A stretch of DNA of 64,000 nt from positions 42,506 through 106,505 of the forward strand of contig JBGURX010000006.1 in the NCBI GenBank assembly GCA_045132235.1, read 5' to 3'. Position 1 is the first letter of the stretch, and every line of letters begins with the position of its first letter. Origin of the DNA: UBA1756 sp045132235 (GTDB lineage Bacteria; Bacteroidota; Bacteroidia; Bacteroidales; WCHB1-69). The notes beneath the pieces are model-generated. The model worked only from the letters and a program-made list of their open reading frames with translations. It was not told the DNA's origin and did not search any database. This document shows, in pieces, positions 9,276-18,265 of this stretch. The position numbers and the translations under genes were made by a program.

Positions 9276-12200
9276 TTAAAAGGAGAAGTTAACGCCCAAA
9301 CGCACACGGGTAGGCATTGTGTAGTTGTAAGGATTGGCAACTCTCATTCTATAGTAATTGGTATAGGATGAGACATCCACTTGTGAGTTGATTTGCTGCT
9401 GGTATTCAGTAGCAGTGAGGTAACCATCATCATCGGCGTTACCGGTGTATTCGTACACATAAATCACATTCTTGAAGTTGAAGAGGTTCATCACATCCAA
9501 ATAGATGTTGAGGTAAGCTCTCTTCGTGGGTTTGCCCGTTTCTTCATCTTTCTTAAGATTCAGCACAAAGGTCTTGTCGATACGGATATCGCACTGATAG
9601 ATCCAAGGCATGTTGGAACCGTTGATGGTACCTGAAAGCTGGGCTTTACCTGCGCTAACAATGGTGGAGTACGGTTTGCTGGAACGGCTGTACGGGAGAC
9701 CTGAACCGGCAGAGAAGTTGATGTTGACACCGAAGTTCTCCAACCAGTTGATTTCTTTTGTTTTACCATCCTTCACGCGAACGGTCTTGGGTCCGTTGTA
9801 TTCGGTACCATAGCCAAAGCGGTAGTCGAGGTTGGCGCTGATTTTGTGACGCTGGTCGAAGCTCAGGTTGGTAAGGGTTCTCAAGTTCGGCTGGCCTGAC
9901 TGGATGATAGCCAAGCTGGAGGTCTCGCTGGAACCGGTACCTTTGGCGAACTGGAGGGTGTAGCTGGCACGGAGGGTGACGTTCTTGGTGCTGCGGAGGT
10001 CGTAGCCAACGGTGAAGCCCTGAACCGTACCGAAGTCAATGTTGTCGTATGAATAATAGGTGGAGGGATAAGCGCCCGTGTAACGGTAGCACTGCACCTG
10101 ATCACGTTTTTCTGAATAGTATGCCGAGAGGCTGATAGCGGAATTTTCACCAATCAACTGGCGGAAACCGATTTCATAGTCAATGCTCTTGGAGGGTTTC
10201 AGACGCGGGTTGTTGATGACGTTGTTCTGGTTGGGGCCGAGTTTTTCGATCCAGAGGTAGCTGATCGGGTCGAGACGCAAGTCGGTAGGACGAACCGTGA
10301 TGATGTTGTAGTGAGCATAGAAGAGCGACTTGCTGGAAACATTGAAGGAGAAGGAAAGACGCGGCATGATGGACCAAGCGGGATCATATTTCTCAAATGC
10401 GCCGCCTTCCACTTTGGAGACTGCCTTGTCGTCAAGAGCGTTTTTCAAGATAGGACCGCCGGTGGCACCCAGCACGCTGGAGGGGTCGGTAACCACTGCA
10501 CCATTGGCATCATACCAGTTGTGACCTTTACGGTAACCAATGATACTGCTATTGTCAGGATCAAGGGTCTTGTCAATCTGGTTGACATATACCACCCAAT
10601 CATCTTCGGCATTGGAAGCGATCATGTCGTTGCCATGACCGTCAACAAACATTCCACGAACTTCGCTCACGGTATAAGCTTCTCTGAAGAGGTAGGGGTC
10701 TTTCAACACATACTGGTTGGCATCGAAACGGTCAACACGCAAACCGATGTTGAACATCATGGTGTTGATGGAGAACTTATCCTGAATGTACATAGCCATG
10801 TACACCGGTTCGTAAGCACCTACGTTGTAAAGTTTGTCGCCATTGGCATCGGTCTTGTTGAAGAAGTCGTTGATGTCGGTTTTCTTGTTGTACTTCTTGG
10901 TACCGGTGTAATCGTAACCATAGTAGGAAATGTAAGCAGAACCGCCATTGAAGAGCTCTTCAGGCGAAAACATGCTGAGGGAGAACTGGTCGGGTGACAT
11001 ATTGTCGATATCGATCCAGTCTTTGCCATTGGGATCAAGGCCGAGAGACTTACGGAGATTTCTGTCGAAAGTGGTCTGCGCTTCTGCGTCAAACAGACGA
11101 TCGTACAAAACGGTGTCTTCGCCCACGAGATAGGGGTTATCTTTGTCCAACTCGCTGATATGATAGTTGGCGCTGCTTCTCATCAGTGTCCAGAGACCGT
11201 AGGGAGACACGCCGAAATAGCGGGAGGCACGCTTTTCAAAAATGTAACCCAACTTAAGGTCATGGTCTTTGATGGTCAGAGAGAGGCTGGCGTTGGCACC
11301 GATCTGCGACTCTTCTGATTTGCTGTAACCGCTTGACACGGATCCCGGAGCTGAGTACATACCATATACACCATCCGGGCCATCTCCATTGAGCAGGGCG
11401 CCGAACTGCTGATAAAGGGTCTTGTTGTAAGGAACCACGCCAAAGTAGTCATAGATTGTTTGGGGAGAATAAGCGTTGGTGAAAGTCGTCACATAGGGTA
11501 CGAGGTCGGGATTGGAAATAAGCGACTGGTCGTTGCTTCCCCACGGGGTCGGGCTGAATTCCACAATCGAGTCATAGATGTTCGCCAAAATATTCACACC
11601 ATAGATGGTAATGCCATCAATGGTAATGGAGTCAACAACGAAGGAACGGGCTTTTGTGGTTTTGTAGTAACCGATATGACCATATTCGAAGAGATTGTTC
11701 TTATGGCGCATGTCACGAGTCCATGTATCGTAATGTGTATAATTAACATTAATATTATACATTATATTTTTAATAATGGAATCGTTCTTGAGGGGGATTC
11801 TGTGCTGCCAACGGGCATTGACACGCCAGGTGTTGATTTGGCTCTGGCTGTTGTTCTGTGCATTGAAGAGAGCGGAAGTGGTACCCCAGTTTTTGTAACG
11901 GGTATATTCATACATACCACCGACAGAGAGGTTGATATTGTTCTGTTCGCCAAGGAGGAAGTCCAATTTAGCTTGAATAAGATAGTTGAACTGACCGGCA
12001 TTGTCTCTTACGCGCTGTTTTTTGAAGCTTTCGCTCTGCATGTATTCGGCATTGGAGTAGTGGGCACCGAATTCTGTCGCACTGTAGCGATAAGGATTTT
12101 TGATAAGGTAATCGATGGCTTCATCGGTAGCTCTCCAAGTACCGCCCTGTGCGGGGGAGGCATCTTTGTCGTAGCTGACATCACCGGTGAGAAGGAAACC

Positions 12201-12998
12201 GATACGGGCGGGCTGGCCTTTGGCTTTCGGTTTCATCAGGGGGCCGGTGAGGGAGACTGAACCGAAGAAGTTGTTGTAACCGTCAAGGGAGCCCATCAAC
12301 TCCACGCCGCCGTGAAGGTCTTTGGAGATACCCTTGGTGGTAATGATGGTGAAGGAGTTACCGTCACCATACTCAGCCGGGATACCACCCTGGATCAACT
12401 CGACCTGTTCGATGGAGGCCATGGACACACCACCGGTACCACGAACGACCACACCGTCGATCATGGTTTTCTGACCGTCGGAACGGTTACCACGCACTGA
12501 CTGCATTTTACCGTCGATAGCGGTTACACCTGCTGCGGTGGAAATGGCACCCGTAACATCATGACCGGGCTGTTTACGAACAGCGTCCGCATCAAGGATG
12601 GTAGCTGTTTTCGTGTTATCAGCGTCAATGAGCGGCCGACGATAGACAATTTCAATTGCATCAATGACTTCTGCGGCGCAATTGATTTCCGCGTCCTGAA
12701 TCTTGGTCTGACCATTGTACTGGAAATTGCTCATCGTCATTTTTTTGCCGCATTGTGAGCCTTCTGCATCAAACACCAATTCATAGGTGCCTGCAGAAAC
12801 ACCAAACATCTGGTACTTACCTTCTCCGTCTGTCATTGCATAATTGACATTGTTGCCATCCTTGTTAAGATACACGTAGATGTAGCTTAATGCTACACCC
12901 GTCTGGTCCTTTACGGTTCCTTTGATTGTACCTTGACCGAGCGCAAAACTGCTACCAAGAATGACTACGAAGAGCGTCAAGAGTAACTTTTTTACCAT
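9276..12998 (-). CDS. TonB-dependent receptor with carboxypeptidase-regulatory-like domain
   Basis: A 1240-residue outer-membrane receptor. A signal peptide (about 1-21) is followed by a carboxypeptidase-D regulatory-like beta-sandwich (about 23-105, GTIKGTVKDQTGVALSYIYVYL), a plug domain (about 120-230, with QPGHDVTGAISTAAGVTAIDGKMQSVRGNRSDG cut into typical plug motifs) and a 22-strand-type barrel ending in the aromatic terminal LGVNFSF. It would import a large or scarce substrate using TonB energy. There is no SusD partner; instead it is followed by a T9SS cargo and a PorV-like protein. Substrate unknown. An 18-base palindrome lies 38 bases upstream of the start. Confidence 0.9.
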   Translation of the reverse strand: MVKKLLLTLFVVILGSSFALGQGTIKGTVKDQTGVALSYIYVYLNKDGNNVNYAMTDGEGKYQMFGVSAGTYELVFDAEGSQCGKKMTMSNFQYNGQTKIQDAEINCAAEVIDAIEIVYRRPLIDADNTKTATILDADAVRKQPGHDVTGAISTAAGVTAIDGKMQSVRGNRSDGQKTMIDGVVVRGTGGVSMASIEQVELIQGGIPAEYGDGNSFTIITTKGISKDLHGGVELMGSLDGYNNFFGSVSLTGPLMKPKAKGQPARIGFLLTGDVSYDKDASPAQGGTWRATDEAIDYLIKNPYRYSATEFGAHYSNAEYMQSESFKKQRVRDNAGQFNYLIQAKLDFLLGEQNNINLSVGGMYEYTRYKNWGTTSALFNAQNNSQSQINTWRVNARWQHRIPLKNDSIIKNIMYNINVNYTHYDTWTRDMRHKNNLFEYGHIGYYKTTKARSFVVDSITIDGITIYGVNILANIYDSIVEFSPTPWGSNDQSLISNPDLVPYVTTFTNAYSPQTIYDYFGVVPYNKTLYQQFGALLNGDGPDGVYGMYSAPGSVSSGYSKSEESQIGANASLSLTIKDHDLKLGYIFEKRASRYFGVSPYGLWTLMRSSANYHISELDKDNPYLVGEDTVLYDRLFDAEAQTTFDRNLRKSLGLDPNGKDWIDIDNMSPDQFSLSMFSPEELFNGGSAYISYYGYDYTGTKKYNKKTDINDFFNKTDANGDKLYNVGAYEPVYMAMYIQDKFSINTMMFNIGLRVDRFDANQYVLKDPYLFREAYTVSEVRGMFVDGHGNDMIASNAEDDWVVYVNQIDKTLDPDNSSIIGYRKGHNWYDANGAVVTDPSSVLGATGGPILKNALDDKAVSKVEGGAFEKYDPAWSIMPRLSFSFNVSSKSLFYAHYNIITVRPTDLRLDPISYLWIEKLGPNQNNVINNPRLKPSKSIDYEIGFRQLIGENSAISLSAYYSEKRDQVQCYRYTGAYPSTYYSYDNIDFGTVQGFTVGYDLRSTKNVTLRASYTLQFAKGTGSSETSSLAIIQSGQPNLRTLTNLSFDQRHKISANLDYRFGYGTEYNGPKTVRVKDGKTKEINWLENFGVNINFSAGSGLPYSRSSKPYSTIVSAGKAQLSGTINGSNMPWIYQCDIRIDKTFVLNLKKDEETGKPTKRAYLNIYLDVMNLFNFKNVIYVYEYTGNADDDGYLTATEYQQQINSQVDVSSYTNYYRMRVANPYNYTMPTRVRLGVNFSF

Positions 12999-13036
12999 AT
13001 CAAACTAATTTATATTAAACATTATTTTTCCCTAAA

Positions 13037-13054
13037 AAATTAGCGCGCTAATTT
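13037..13054. promoter_or_regulatory. 18-base perfect palindrome upstream of the TonB receptor operon
   Basis: AAATTAGCGCGCTAATTT is a perfect inverted repeat. It lies between the small gene ending at 13127 and the receptor start at 12998. It could be an operator for the receptor operon. On the minus strand it is followed by TTT, so a weak terminator for the small gene is the alternative; the stem is AT-rich and would leave only CGCG as loop. The rest of 12999-13126 is AT-rich with nothing else recognisable. Confidence 0.45.
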
Positions 13055-13126
13055 ACAAAAAAATCAGCTTTCACGTCATTTTCTTTCCCTAAAATTTTGG
13101 AATTTCTTCTTTTCTCCTCTATTTAT

Positions 13127-13528
13127 TTAAAAATCAGGCTTTTCTAAAATTATTGAATAAACAATCCCTTTTTTGATTTCCTCTTCACTTAATTCTAAAT
13201 TTATATTTTTTTGTTGCTCATTTTCAGTAATTTGTTGGTAGTTTTCAACGGACAAACCAGCAGCAGCATGGGTGGTGGGAAGACTCTCCGAATTCTCGGG
13301 TTCCAGCGTCTCATAAGTGAAATACCCCTCGTTTTTCGGAGAATTTTGTTTAAAATTCTGCATTTTCGGTGTGGAAGCGCGTGCTTGTTTTTGGGGTTTC
13401 CGAGGCCTGTTGGCCGACGGTTTTGGTTCGGCCTCCGGCTGTGGTTGAGGAACTTTCCCCTTTGCCAATTTAAACTGCAGCAAGATGAAGCCGACCGAAA
13501 GCAACAACGCGAAAAAGAATGTTTTCAT
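13127..13528 (-). CDS. Small membrane-anchored proline-rich hypothetical protein
   Basis: A 133-residue protein with one N-terminal hydrophobic segment (MKTFFFALLLSVGFILLQ, about 3-18). Next comes a proline/lysine-rich linker (VPQPQPEAEPKPSANRPRKPQ), then an acidic C-terminus ending in a helix-like EEEIKKGIVYSIILEKPDF. No family recognised. Proline-rich linkers of this kind span envelope layers, but that is inference. The start is fixed by a TAnnTTTG element at 13550-13557; the longer upstream frame would overlap it. It is transcribed divergently from mutS. Confidence 0.6.
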   Translation of the reverse strand: MKTFFFALLLSVGFILLQFKLAKGKVPQPQPEAEPKPSANRPRKPQKQARASTPKMQNFKQNSPKNEGYFTYETLEPENSESLPTTHAAAGLSVENYQQITENEQQKNINLELSEEEIKKGIVYSIILEKPDF

Positions 13529-13549
13529 AAGCCTGTGTGGTTTCGGCGG

Positions 13550-13557
13550 CAAAGGTA
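13550..13557 (-). promoter_or_regulatory. -7 promoter element of the small proline-rich gene
   Basis: Minus-strand TACCTTTG matches the Bacteroidota TAnnTTTG consensus and lies 21 bases before the ATG at 13528. Confidence 0.55.
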
Positions 13558-13602
13558 CGCATTTTTTCCAATCAGAGAGCAGAAATTTCGGAAGAAATGT
13601 GG

Positions 13603-13610
13603 TATCTTTG
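13603..13610 (+). promoter_or_regulatory. -7 promoter element of mutS
   Basis: TATCTTTG matches TAnnTTTG and lies 18 bases before the mutS ATG at 13629. It excludes the earlier in-frame ATG at 13485 as the main start. Confidence 0.6.
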
Positions 13611-13628
13611 CACACAAATTTTCAAGGT

Positions 13629-16241
13629 ATGGCGAAACAGAGCGAAACCCCTTTAATGAAGCAGTACAACCAGTTCAAATCGCAGTATCCGGATGCGATT
13701 CTACTGTTCCGCGTGGGGGATTTTTACGAAACCTTCGGGGAGGATGCGGTCAAGACCTCCCAAATTCTCGGAATTGTACTCACCAAGCGCTCGAACGGTG
13801 CCGCCGCTGACATGGACCTTGCCGGATTTCCGCACCATGCCATCGACACCTACCTGCCCAAACTGGTACGGGCGGGCTACCGCGTGGCCATCTGCGACCA
13901 GTTAGAGGATCCCAAGCTCACCAAAACGCTGGTGAAGCGCGGCATCACCGAACTGGTGACCCCCGGCATCGCCACCAACGACAAAATACTGGAACAGAAG
14001 GAGAACAACTTCCTCGGCGCCATCCACTACACCGACAAAACTATCGGCATCGCCTTCATCGACGCCTCCACCGGAGAATTCTATATCGCAGAGGGCGACC
14101 ACGAATACATCGACAAGCTGCTCCAGAACTTCAAACCTGCGGAAATGGTGATCCAGAAAGGGAAATGCGCGGATTTCCGGGAAGAGTTCGGCGAGAAAAT
14201 CCTGCTCACCACCTTCGACGACTGGGTGTTCACCACCGACTACGCCCTCCCCTACCTCACCCAACATTTCCAGACCAACTCTCTGAAAGGATTTGGCATA
14301 GAGAACCTCACTTACGGCATCATCGCCGCCGGCGCCGCCCTACACTACTTGAGCGAAACGCAGAATCATAAGATTCAGCATATCAACAAAATCAACCGAA
14401 TCGAAGAGGAACTTTACGTGTGGCTCGACCGCTTCACCATCCGCAACCTCGAACTCATCCATACGCCCAACGAGAACGCCGTCACGCTGCTGCAAATCCT
14501 CGACCAGACCCTCACCCCGATGGGCGGCCGCCTGCTGAAAAAGTGGATTCTCATGCCGCTCAAAGTGAAATCACTGATTGAAGAGCGCCTCTCTTCCGTG
14601 CAGTATTTCATTGACAACGAAGATTTTAAGAACGAATCAGAAACCTGTATCCGAAGCATCGGCGACCTCGAGCGCATCGGGTCGAAAATTGCGACGGGAA
14701 AAATCAATCCGCGAGAGATGCTTCAACTGGCCCGTGCCTTGCGCTCCATCCAGAAATTGCAAACCCTCTGCCGCGAGCAGAAACTTCCTGCCTTCAAGAA
14801 ACTTTCGGAACAGCTGAATGCCTGCTCCATTATCTGCCAACGCATTGAAAAAGAGATCAATGAAGACGCTCCCGTGGCCTTGAACAAAGGCAGGGTATTC
14901 AACCGCGGGGTGGATGCCGAACTGGACGAGCTGAACGAGCTGGCCAGCAACAGCAAAGGCGTGCTGGCGGAAATCCAACAGCGCGAATCGGCCAACACGG
15001 GGATTCCTTCCCTCAAAATCGGATTCAACAACGTGTTCGGCTACTACATCGAGGTGACCAACGCCCACAAGAACAAAGTACCGGCAGAGTGGATCCGGAA
15101 ACAAACTCTCACCAACGGCGAGCGATACATCACCGAAGAGTTGAAAGAGCTGGAAAGCAAGATTTTAGGGGCGGAAGACCGCATCCTGAACATTGAAGGA
15201 AGGCTGTACAACGAACTGGTGCTGGCCCTGATGGACTACATCCCAATGATACAGCTAAATGCAAGGTTGGTAGCGCGTATGGATGTGCTGGCCTGTTTCG
15301 CCAACGTGGCCCAAGCCAACCGCTACTCGCGCCCCGACATCGAGGAAGATACTGTGCTGGATATCAAGGCCGGACGGCATCCCGTCATCGAGACACAGCT
15401 GCCGCCCGGAGAGCCTTACATCGACAACGACATCCACCTCGACAACGACCAGCAGCAGATCATCATCATCACGGGACCGAACATGTCGGGTAAGTCGGCC
15501 CTGCTGCGCCAAACCGCCCTTATTGTGCTGATGGCGCAGATGGGCTGTTTCGTGCCCGCCAAAAAAGCACGTATCGGTCTCATCGACAAGATTTTCACCC
15601 GCGTTGGGGCTTCCGACAACATCTCCACTGGCGAATCCACCTTCATGGTGGAGATGAACGAGACGGCCAGCATCCTCAACAACATCTCCGACCGAAGTCT
15701 GGTGCTATTAGACGAAATCGGCCGTGGCACAAGCACTTACGACGGAGTTTCCATTGCGTGGTCGATTGCGGAGTACCTGCACGAACACCCGCAGCACCGC
15801 GCCAAGGTGCTGTTTGCCACCCACTACCACGAATTGAACGGCATGGCGGCACAGTTCCCACGCATCAAAAACTATCATGTAACAGTGAAGGAAATCAACA
15901 ACAAAGTACTGTTTTTGAGAAAGTTGGAAAAGGGCGGGAGTGAGCACAGCTTCGGTATTCACGTAGCCCGCATGGCGGGAATGCCCAATCAGGTGCTGCG
16001 CCGCGCCGAAGAGGTACTGCAACAACTGGAAGAGAGCCACGACAACAAGGTCGAAAAGCATATCGAGAAACGTGCCGACCCAGGCTACCAATTGAGTTTC
16101 ATCGCTTTAGACGATCCACTGTTGTTGGACATCAAAGACCAGATTGTGGATTTGGACATCAACTCCCTCACACCCGTGGAGGCGCTGATGAAACTGAACG
16201 ACATCAAAAATCTCCTCATCAAAGAGAAGAAAAAGCGTTAG
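13629..16241 (+). CDS. mutS: DNA mismatch repair protein MutS
   Basis: An 870-residue MutS, which detects mismatched bases and recruits the repair machinery. The mismatch-reading motif GDFYE (Phe-x-Glu) is near the N-terminus in FRVGDFYETFGEDA. The ATPase domain has Walker A GPNMSGKS (about 616; the usual form is GPNMGGKS), Walker B LVLLDEIGRGTS (about 690) and the ATHYHEL signature. ATG at 13629 gives the usual MAKQSETPLMKQY start; an upstream in-frame ATG at 13485 would lie before the promoter element. Its stop overlaps the convergent MbnP-type gene by four bases. Confidence 0.97.
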   Translation: MAKQSETPLMKQYNQFKSQYPDAILLFRVGDFYETFGEDAVKTSQILGIVLTKRSNGAAADMDLAGFPHHAIDTYLPKLVRAGYRVAICDQLEDPKLTKTLVKRGITELVTPGIATNDKILEQKENNFLGAIHYTDKTIGIAFIDASTGEFYIAEGDHEYIDKLLQNFKPAEMVIQKGKCADFREEFGEKILLTTFDDWVFTTDYALPYLTQHFQTNSLKGFGIENLTYGIIAAGAALHYLSETQNHKIQHINKINRIEEELYVWLDRFTIRNLELIHTPNENAVTLLQILDQTLTPMGGRLLKKWILMPLKVKSLIEERLSSVQYFIDNEDFKNESETCIRSIGDLERIGSKIATGKINPREMLQLARALRSIQKLQTLCREQKLPAFKKLSEQLNACSIICQRIEKEINEDAPVALNKGRVFNRGVDAELDELNELASNSKGVLAEIQQRESANTGIPSLKIGFNNVFGYYIEVTNAHKNKVPAEWIRKQTLTNGERYITEELKELESKILGAEDRILNIEGRLYNELVLALMDYIPMIQLNARLVARMDVLACFANVAQANRYSRPDIEEDTVLDIKAGRHPVIETQLPPGEPYIDNDIHLDNDQQQIIIITGPNMSGKSALLRQTALIVLMAQMGCFVPAKKARIGLIDKIFTRVGASDNISTGESTFMVEMNETASILNNISDRSLVLLDEIGRGTSTYDGVSIAWSIAEYLHEHPQHRAKVLFATHYHELNGMAAQFPRIKNYHVTVKEINNKVLFLRKLEKGGSEHSFGIHVARMAGMPNQVLRRAEEVLQQLEESHDNKVEKHIEKRADPGYQLSFIALDDPLLLDIKDQIVDLDINSLTPVEALMKLNDIKNLLIKEKKKR

Positions 16242-16996
16242 TGCACCTTTACAGAAAGTGCGTGCGGACCATTTTCGCGGAGCATATCCTGCGCTGCCTG
16301 ATTCTGCATGATGCTGCCGCCGATGACATCAAAATCATAGATGTTAGGTTCTGCAAACCAAGCGTTTACATTCATTATGAAGTCCAATTGAATAGTGCCT
16401 TCTTTCTGCACAATGAAATCCTTTAGCGGGAGAGTCATTCTGAACTGGTTGTGGACAAATTCCGTCACCTGTCCGTTTTCGTACCGCTGTCCAATGCCGG
16501 TATGCAGGTTGAAATTTTTGATTGTATCGTTGGCTGCCAGCCACTTGCCGTTGATTTGCATATAGTGGTAACCGCCGCCCAGCACATCCGGCCAGGCCAT
16601 GTTGGTTTCGGGCGGGTTAACGAAATAGCCCGTGACATTCTGTGCGGGCAGAAGCCCGTACACAAATGTGATGCTATCAAACTGGCCATCAGGAACTTTA
16701 CTGATTAGCCAATCGTATGAGGAGGCGATATCCGAGTCGAAATAGTGGATACCCTCATGATCCGTAACGGCGTACTTCTCCCCTCCCCTTGACAAGAACT
16801 CCACATCAGAGATAAAGAACTTGACCTCATCGACCTGATAGCGGTTGCCCGCCGCGTTCTGATACTCCATCTGACGGTAATGAAGATTTTCCCCATCCAC
16901 CTGAATGGAAAAATGGATTTTTACATCCCCACTATGCTCTTTTTTGGCACAGGCAACACACAAAAGGAGCAGAAAGAAAATAGGTAACTTTCTCAT
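16238..16996 (-). CDS. MbnP family lipoprotein
   Basis: A 252-residue lipoprotein: signal with lipobox LLCVACAK (Cys about 16), then a domain resembling MbnP (DEVKFFISDVEFL, IHYFDSD, FVYGLLPAQN, NMAWPDVLGGGYHYMQINGKW). Relatives are linked to copper or methanobactin handling, but many Bacteroidota members have no known role, so the metal link is only a family hint. ATG at 16996 overlaps the stop of the upstream DUF4468 gene (TAATG); a GTG six bases upstream is possible. Tail-to-tail overlap with mutS by four bases. Confidence 0.8.
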   Translation of the reverse strand: MRKLPIFFLLLLCVACAKKEHSGDVKIHFSIQVDGENLHYRQMEYQNAAGNRYQVDEVKFFISDVEFLSRGGEKYAVTDHEGIHYFDSDIASSYDWLISKVPDGQFDSITFVYGLLPAQNVTGYFVNPPETNMAWPDVLGGGYHYMQINGKWLAANDTIKNFNLHTGIGQRYENGQVTEFVHNQFRMTLPLKDFIVQKEGTIQLDFIMNVNAWFAEPNIYDFDVIGGSIMQNQAAQDMLRENGPHALSVKVH

Positions 16997-17553
16997 TACC
17001 ACTCGTCTGCTTCTTCAACAACGGGCTGCATGCCATCCACCAGCGAAGAGAGCAGCGCCTGAATCTGCTCGTCAACCTCCTGGAGATTAAGATAGCATTC
17101 CGGATCCCATTTGGTGTCTTCGGGGTCCAGCCACTTCTCAATCGGACTGGCGGCCGTAGCCTTTTCGTTGAAATCGGTGATGGTATAACGGTAGCGTCCC
17201 TCACGGCATTGGATGGTAAAGTTATAATACACAACATTTTTCGTGATTTTGCTACCATCTTTCAGATGCGAATAGATACGAACGGAACCGCGCATTTTCA
17301 GCACGAAATTTTCGGTATCCTGCGAACGAATCACCTCTGACGGATTGTGATAGAAGGACTTTGCCCACTTCACTGCGCGATCGTAAAGTTCTTTGGCTGA
17401 GCCTTTTTCCTGAATTACCTCCTGATAAGTAATCAACTGGCTTTTTTCATCAATGGGCATGTCCGGCGGCGGCGTGGCCGTGGTGTTTTTTTTCTGCGCG
17501 AAGCCCAACATCGCCACAGAGAGGAACAGAACAAAAAGGATGGAACGTTTCAT
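16996..17553 (-). CDS. Secreted DUF4468 domain protein
   Basis: A 185-residue secreted or periplasmic protein. A cleavable signal peptide (about 1-19, ending LGFAQ) precedes a DUF4468-like domain: ELYDRAVKWAKSFYHNPSEVI, VLKMRGSVRIYSHLKDG, VYYNFTIQCREGRYRYTITDF. The function of this domain is unknown; such proteins are common in Bacteroidota envelopes. It is the first gene of a two-gene unit with the MbnP-type lipoprotein (stop and start overlap), which suggests that they work together. Confidence 0.82.
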   Translation of the reverse strand: MKRSILFVLFLSVAMLGFAQKKNTTATPPPDMPIDEKSQLITYQEVIQEKGSAKELYDRAVKWAKSFYHNPSEVIRSQDTENFVLKMRGSVRIYSHLKDGSKITKNVVYYNFTIQCREGRYRYTITDFNEKATAASPIEKWLDPEDTKWDPECYLNLQEVDEQIQALLSSLVDGMQPVVEEADEW

Positions 17554-17620
17554 GGTATATGGTTTTAGGATTTACAAATGATGAACAACAATGGGGTTGA
17601 CTAAAAAATGAGCGGAGAGT

Positions 17621-18262
17621 TTACCAATAGAGGAGTGCAAATTTCACACCCACAAAATGATAGCAGAGTTTTTTGGTGCGGTTGGTCCAAACCTGCGAAT
17701 AGTCGAAATCCGCGGTATAGTCTGTAACAGAGTACTGTATGGTGGAATATTGCATTTTATAGTCGGCGGCAATCATAAGGTGGATCTGGTCTTTGAGGCG
17801 GATTTTCACCCCCAAACCGGTGTTGGCATACCAGCCGGGCTGGGCGCCGTAGATCACCTTCGTCATTTTTTCGGGCTTGGAACTCACGTACCATTTGAAG
17901 GAGTAACCTCCATTGGCATACCAATGGGGTGAAACCACATAGTCCATGAAATCAACACTAAGGTGCAGAGCCACAGGAATAAAGGCTGTCTTTTTCCAGA
18001 CATTCAAACCCAAATCCACACCAAGAGTGAAATAGGGATTGAACTGATAAGCAATGATTTGGTCCACACAAAAGTTGGGAAGTTTGTTGAGCAAGATCCG
18101 ATTATCAAATCGCAAATCCCCTACTCCGGCATTGAAGGCGAGACCGGTTTGATAGATGAAATGCGAACGATAGTGTTTGGTATTCTGCATATTTTGGGCA
18201 TTCACATTCGAGAATGTAAAGGCAGCGAACAGAATCCATACGGCAAACAGTTTCTTTTTCAT
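17621..18262 (-). CDS. Putative outer-membrane beta-barrel protein
   Basis: A 213-residue protein with a signal peptide (about 1-22, ending NVNAQ) and alternating aromatic/hydrophobic strands, including FTLGVDLGLNVW, WYANGGYSFKWYV, WYANTGLGVKIRL and HFVGVKFALLYW, ending with an aromatic residue as many barrels do. This is a small (8-stranded type) outer-membrane protein of unknown role. It starts three bases after the recN stop, so it is the last gene of the bamD-to-recN transcript. Confidence 0.7.
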   Translation of the reverse strand: MKKKLFAVWILFAAFTFSNVNAQNMQNTKHYRSHFIYQTGLAFNAGVGDLRFDNRILLNKLPNFCVDQIIAYQFNPYFTLGVDLGLNVWKKTAFIPVALHLSVDFMDYVVSPHWYANGGYSFKWYVSSKPEKMTKVIYGAQPGWYANTGLGVKIRLKDQIHLMIAADYKMQYSTIQYSVTDYTADFDYSQVWTNRTKKLCYHFVGVKFALLYW

Positions 18263-18265
18263 AAT

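Noticed and set aside
9276..12998. SusC-like polysaccharide-utilisation receptor
   Set aside because: No SusD-like lipoprotein or glycoside hydrolase lies nearby; the partners are a T9SS cargo and a PorV-like protein.
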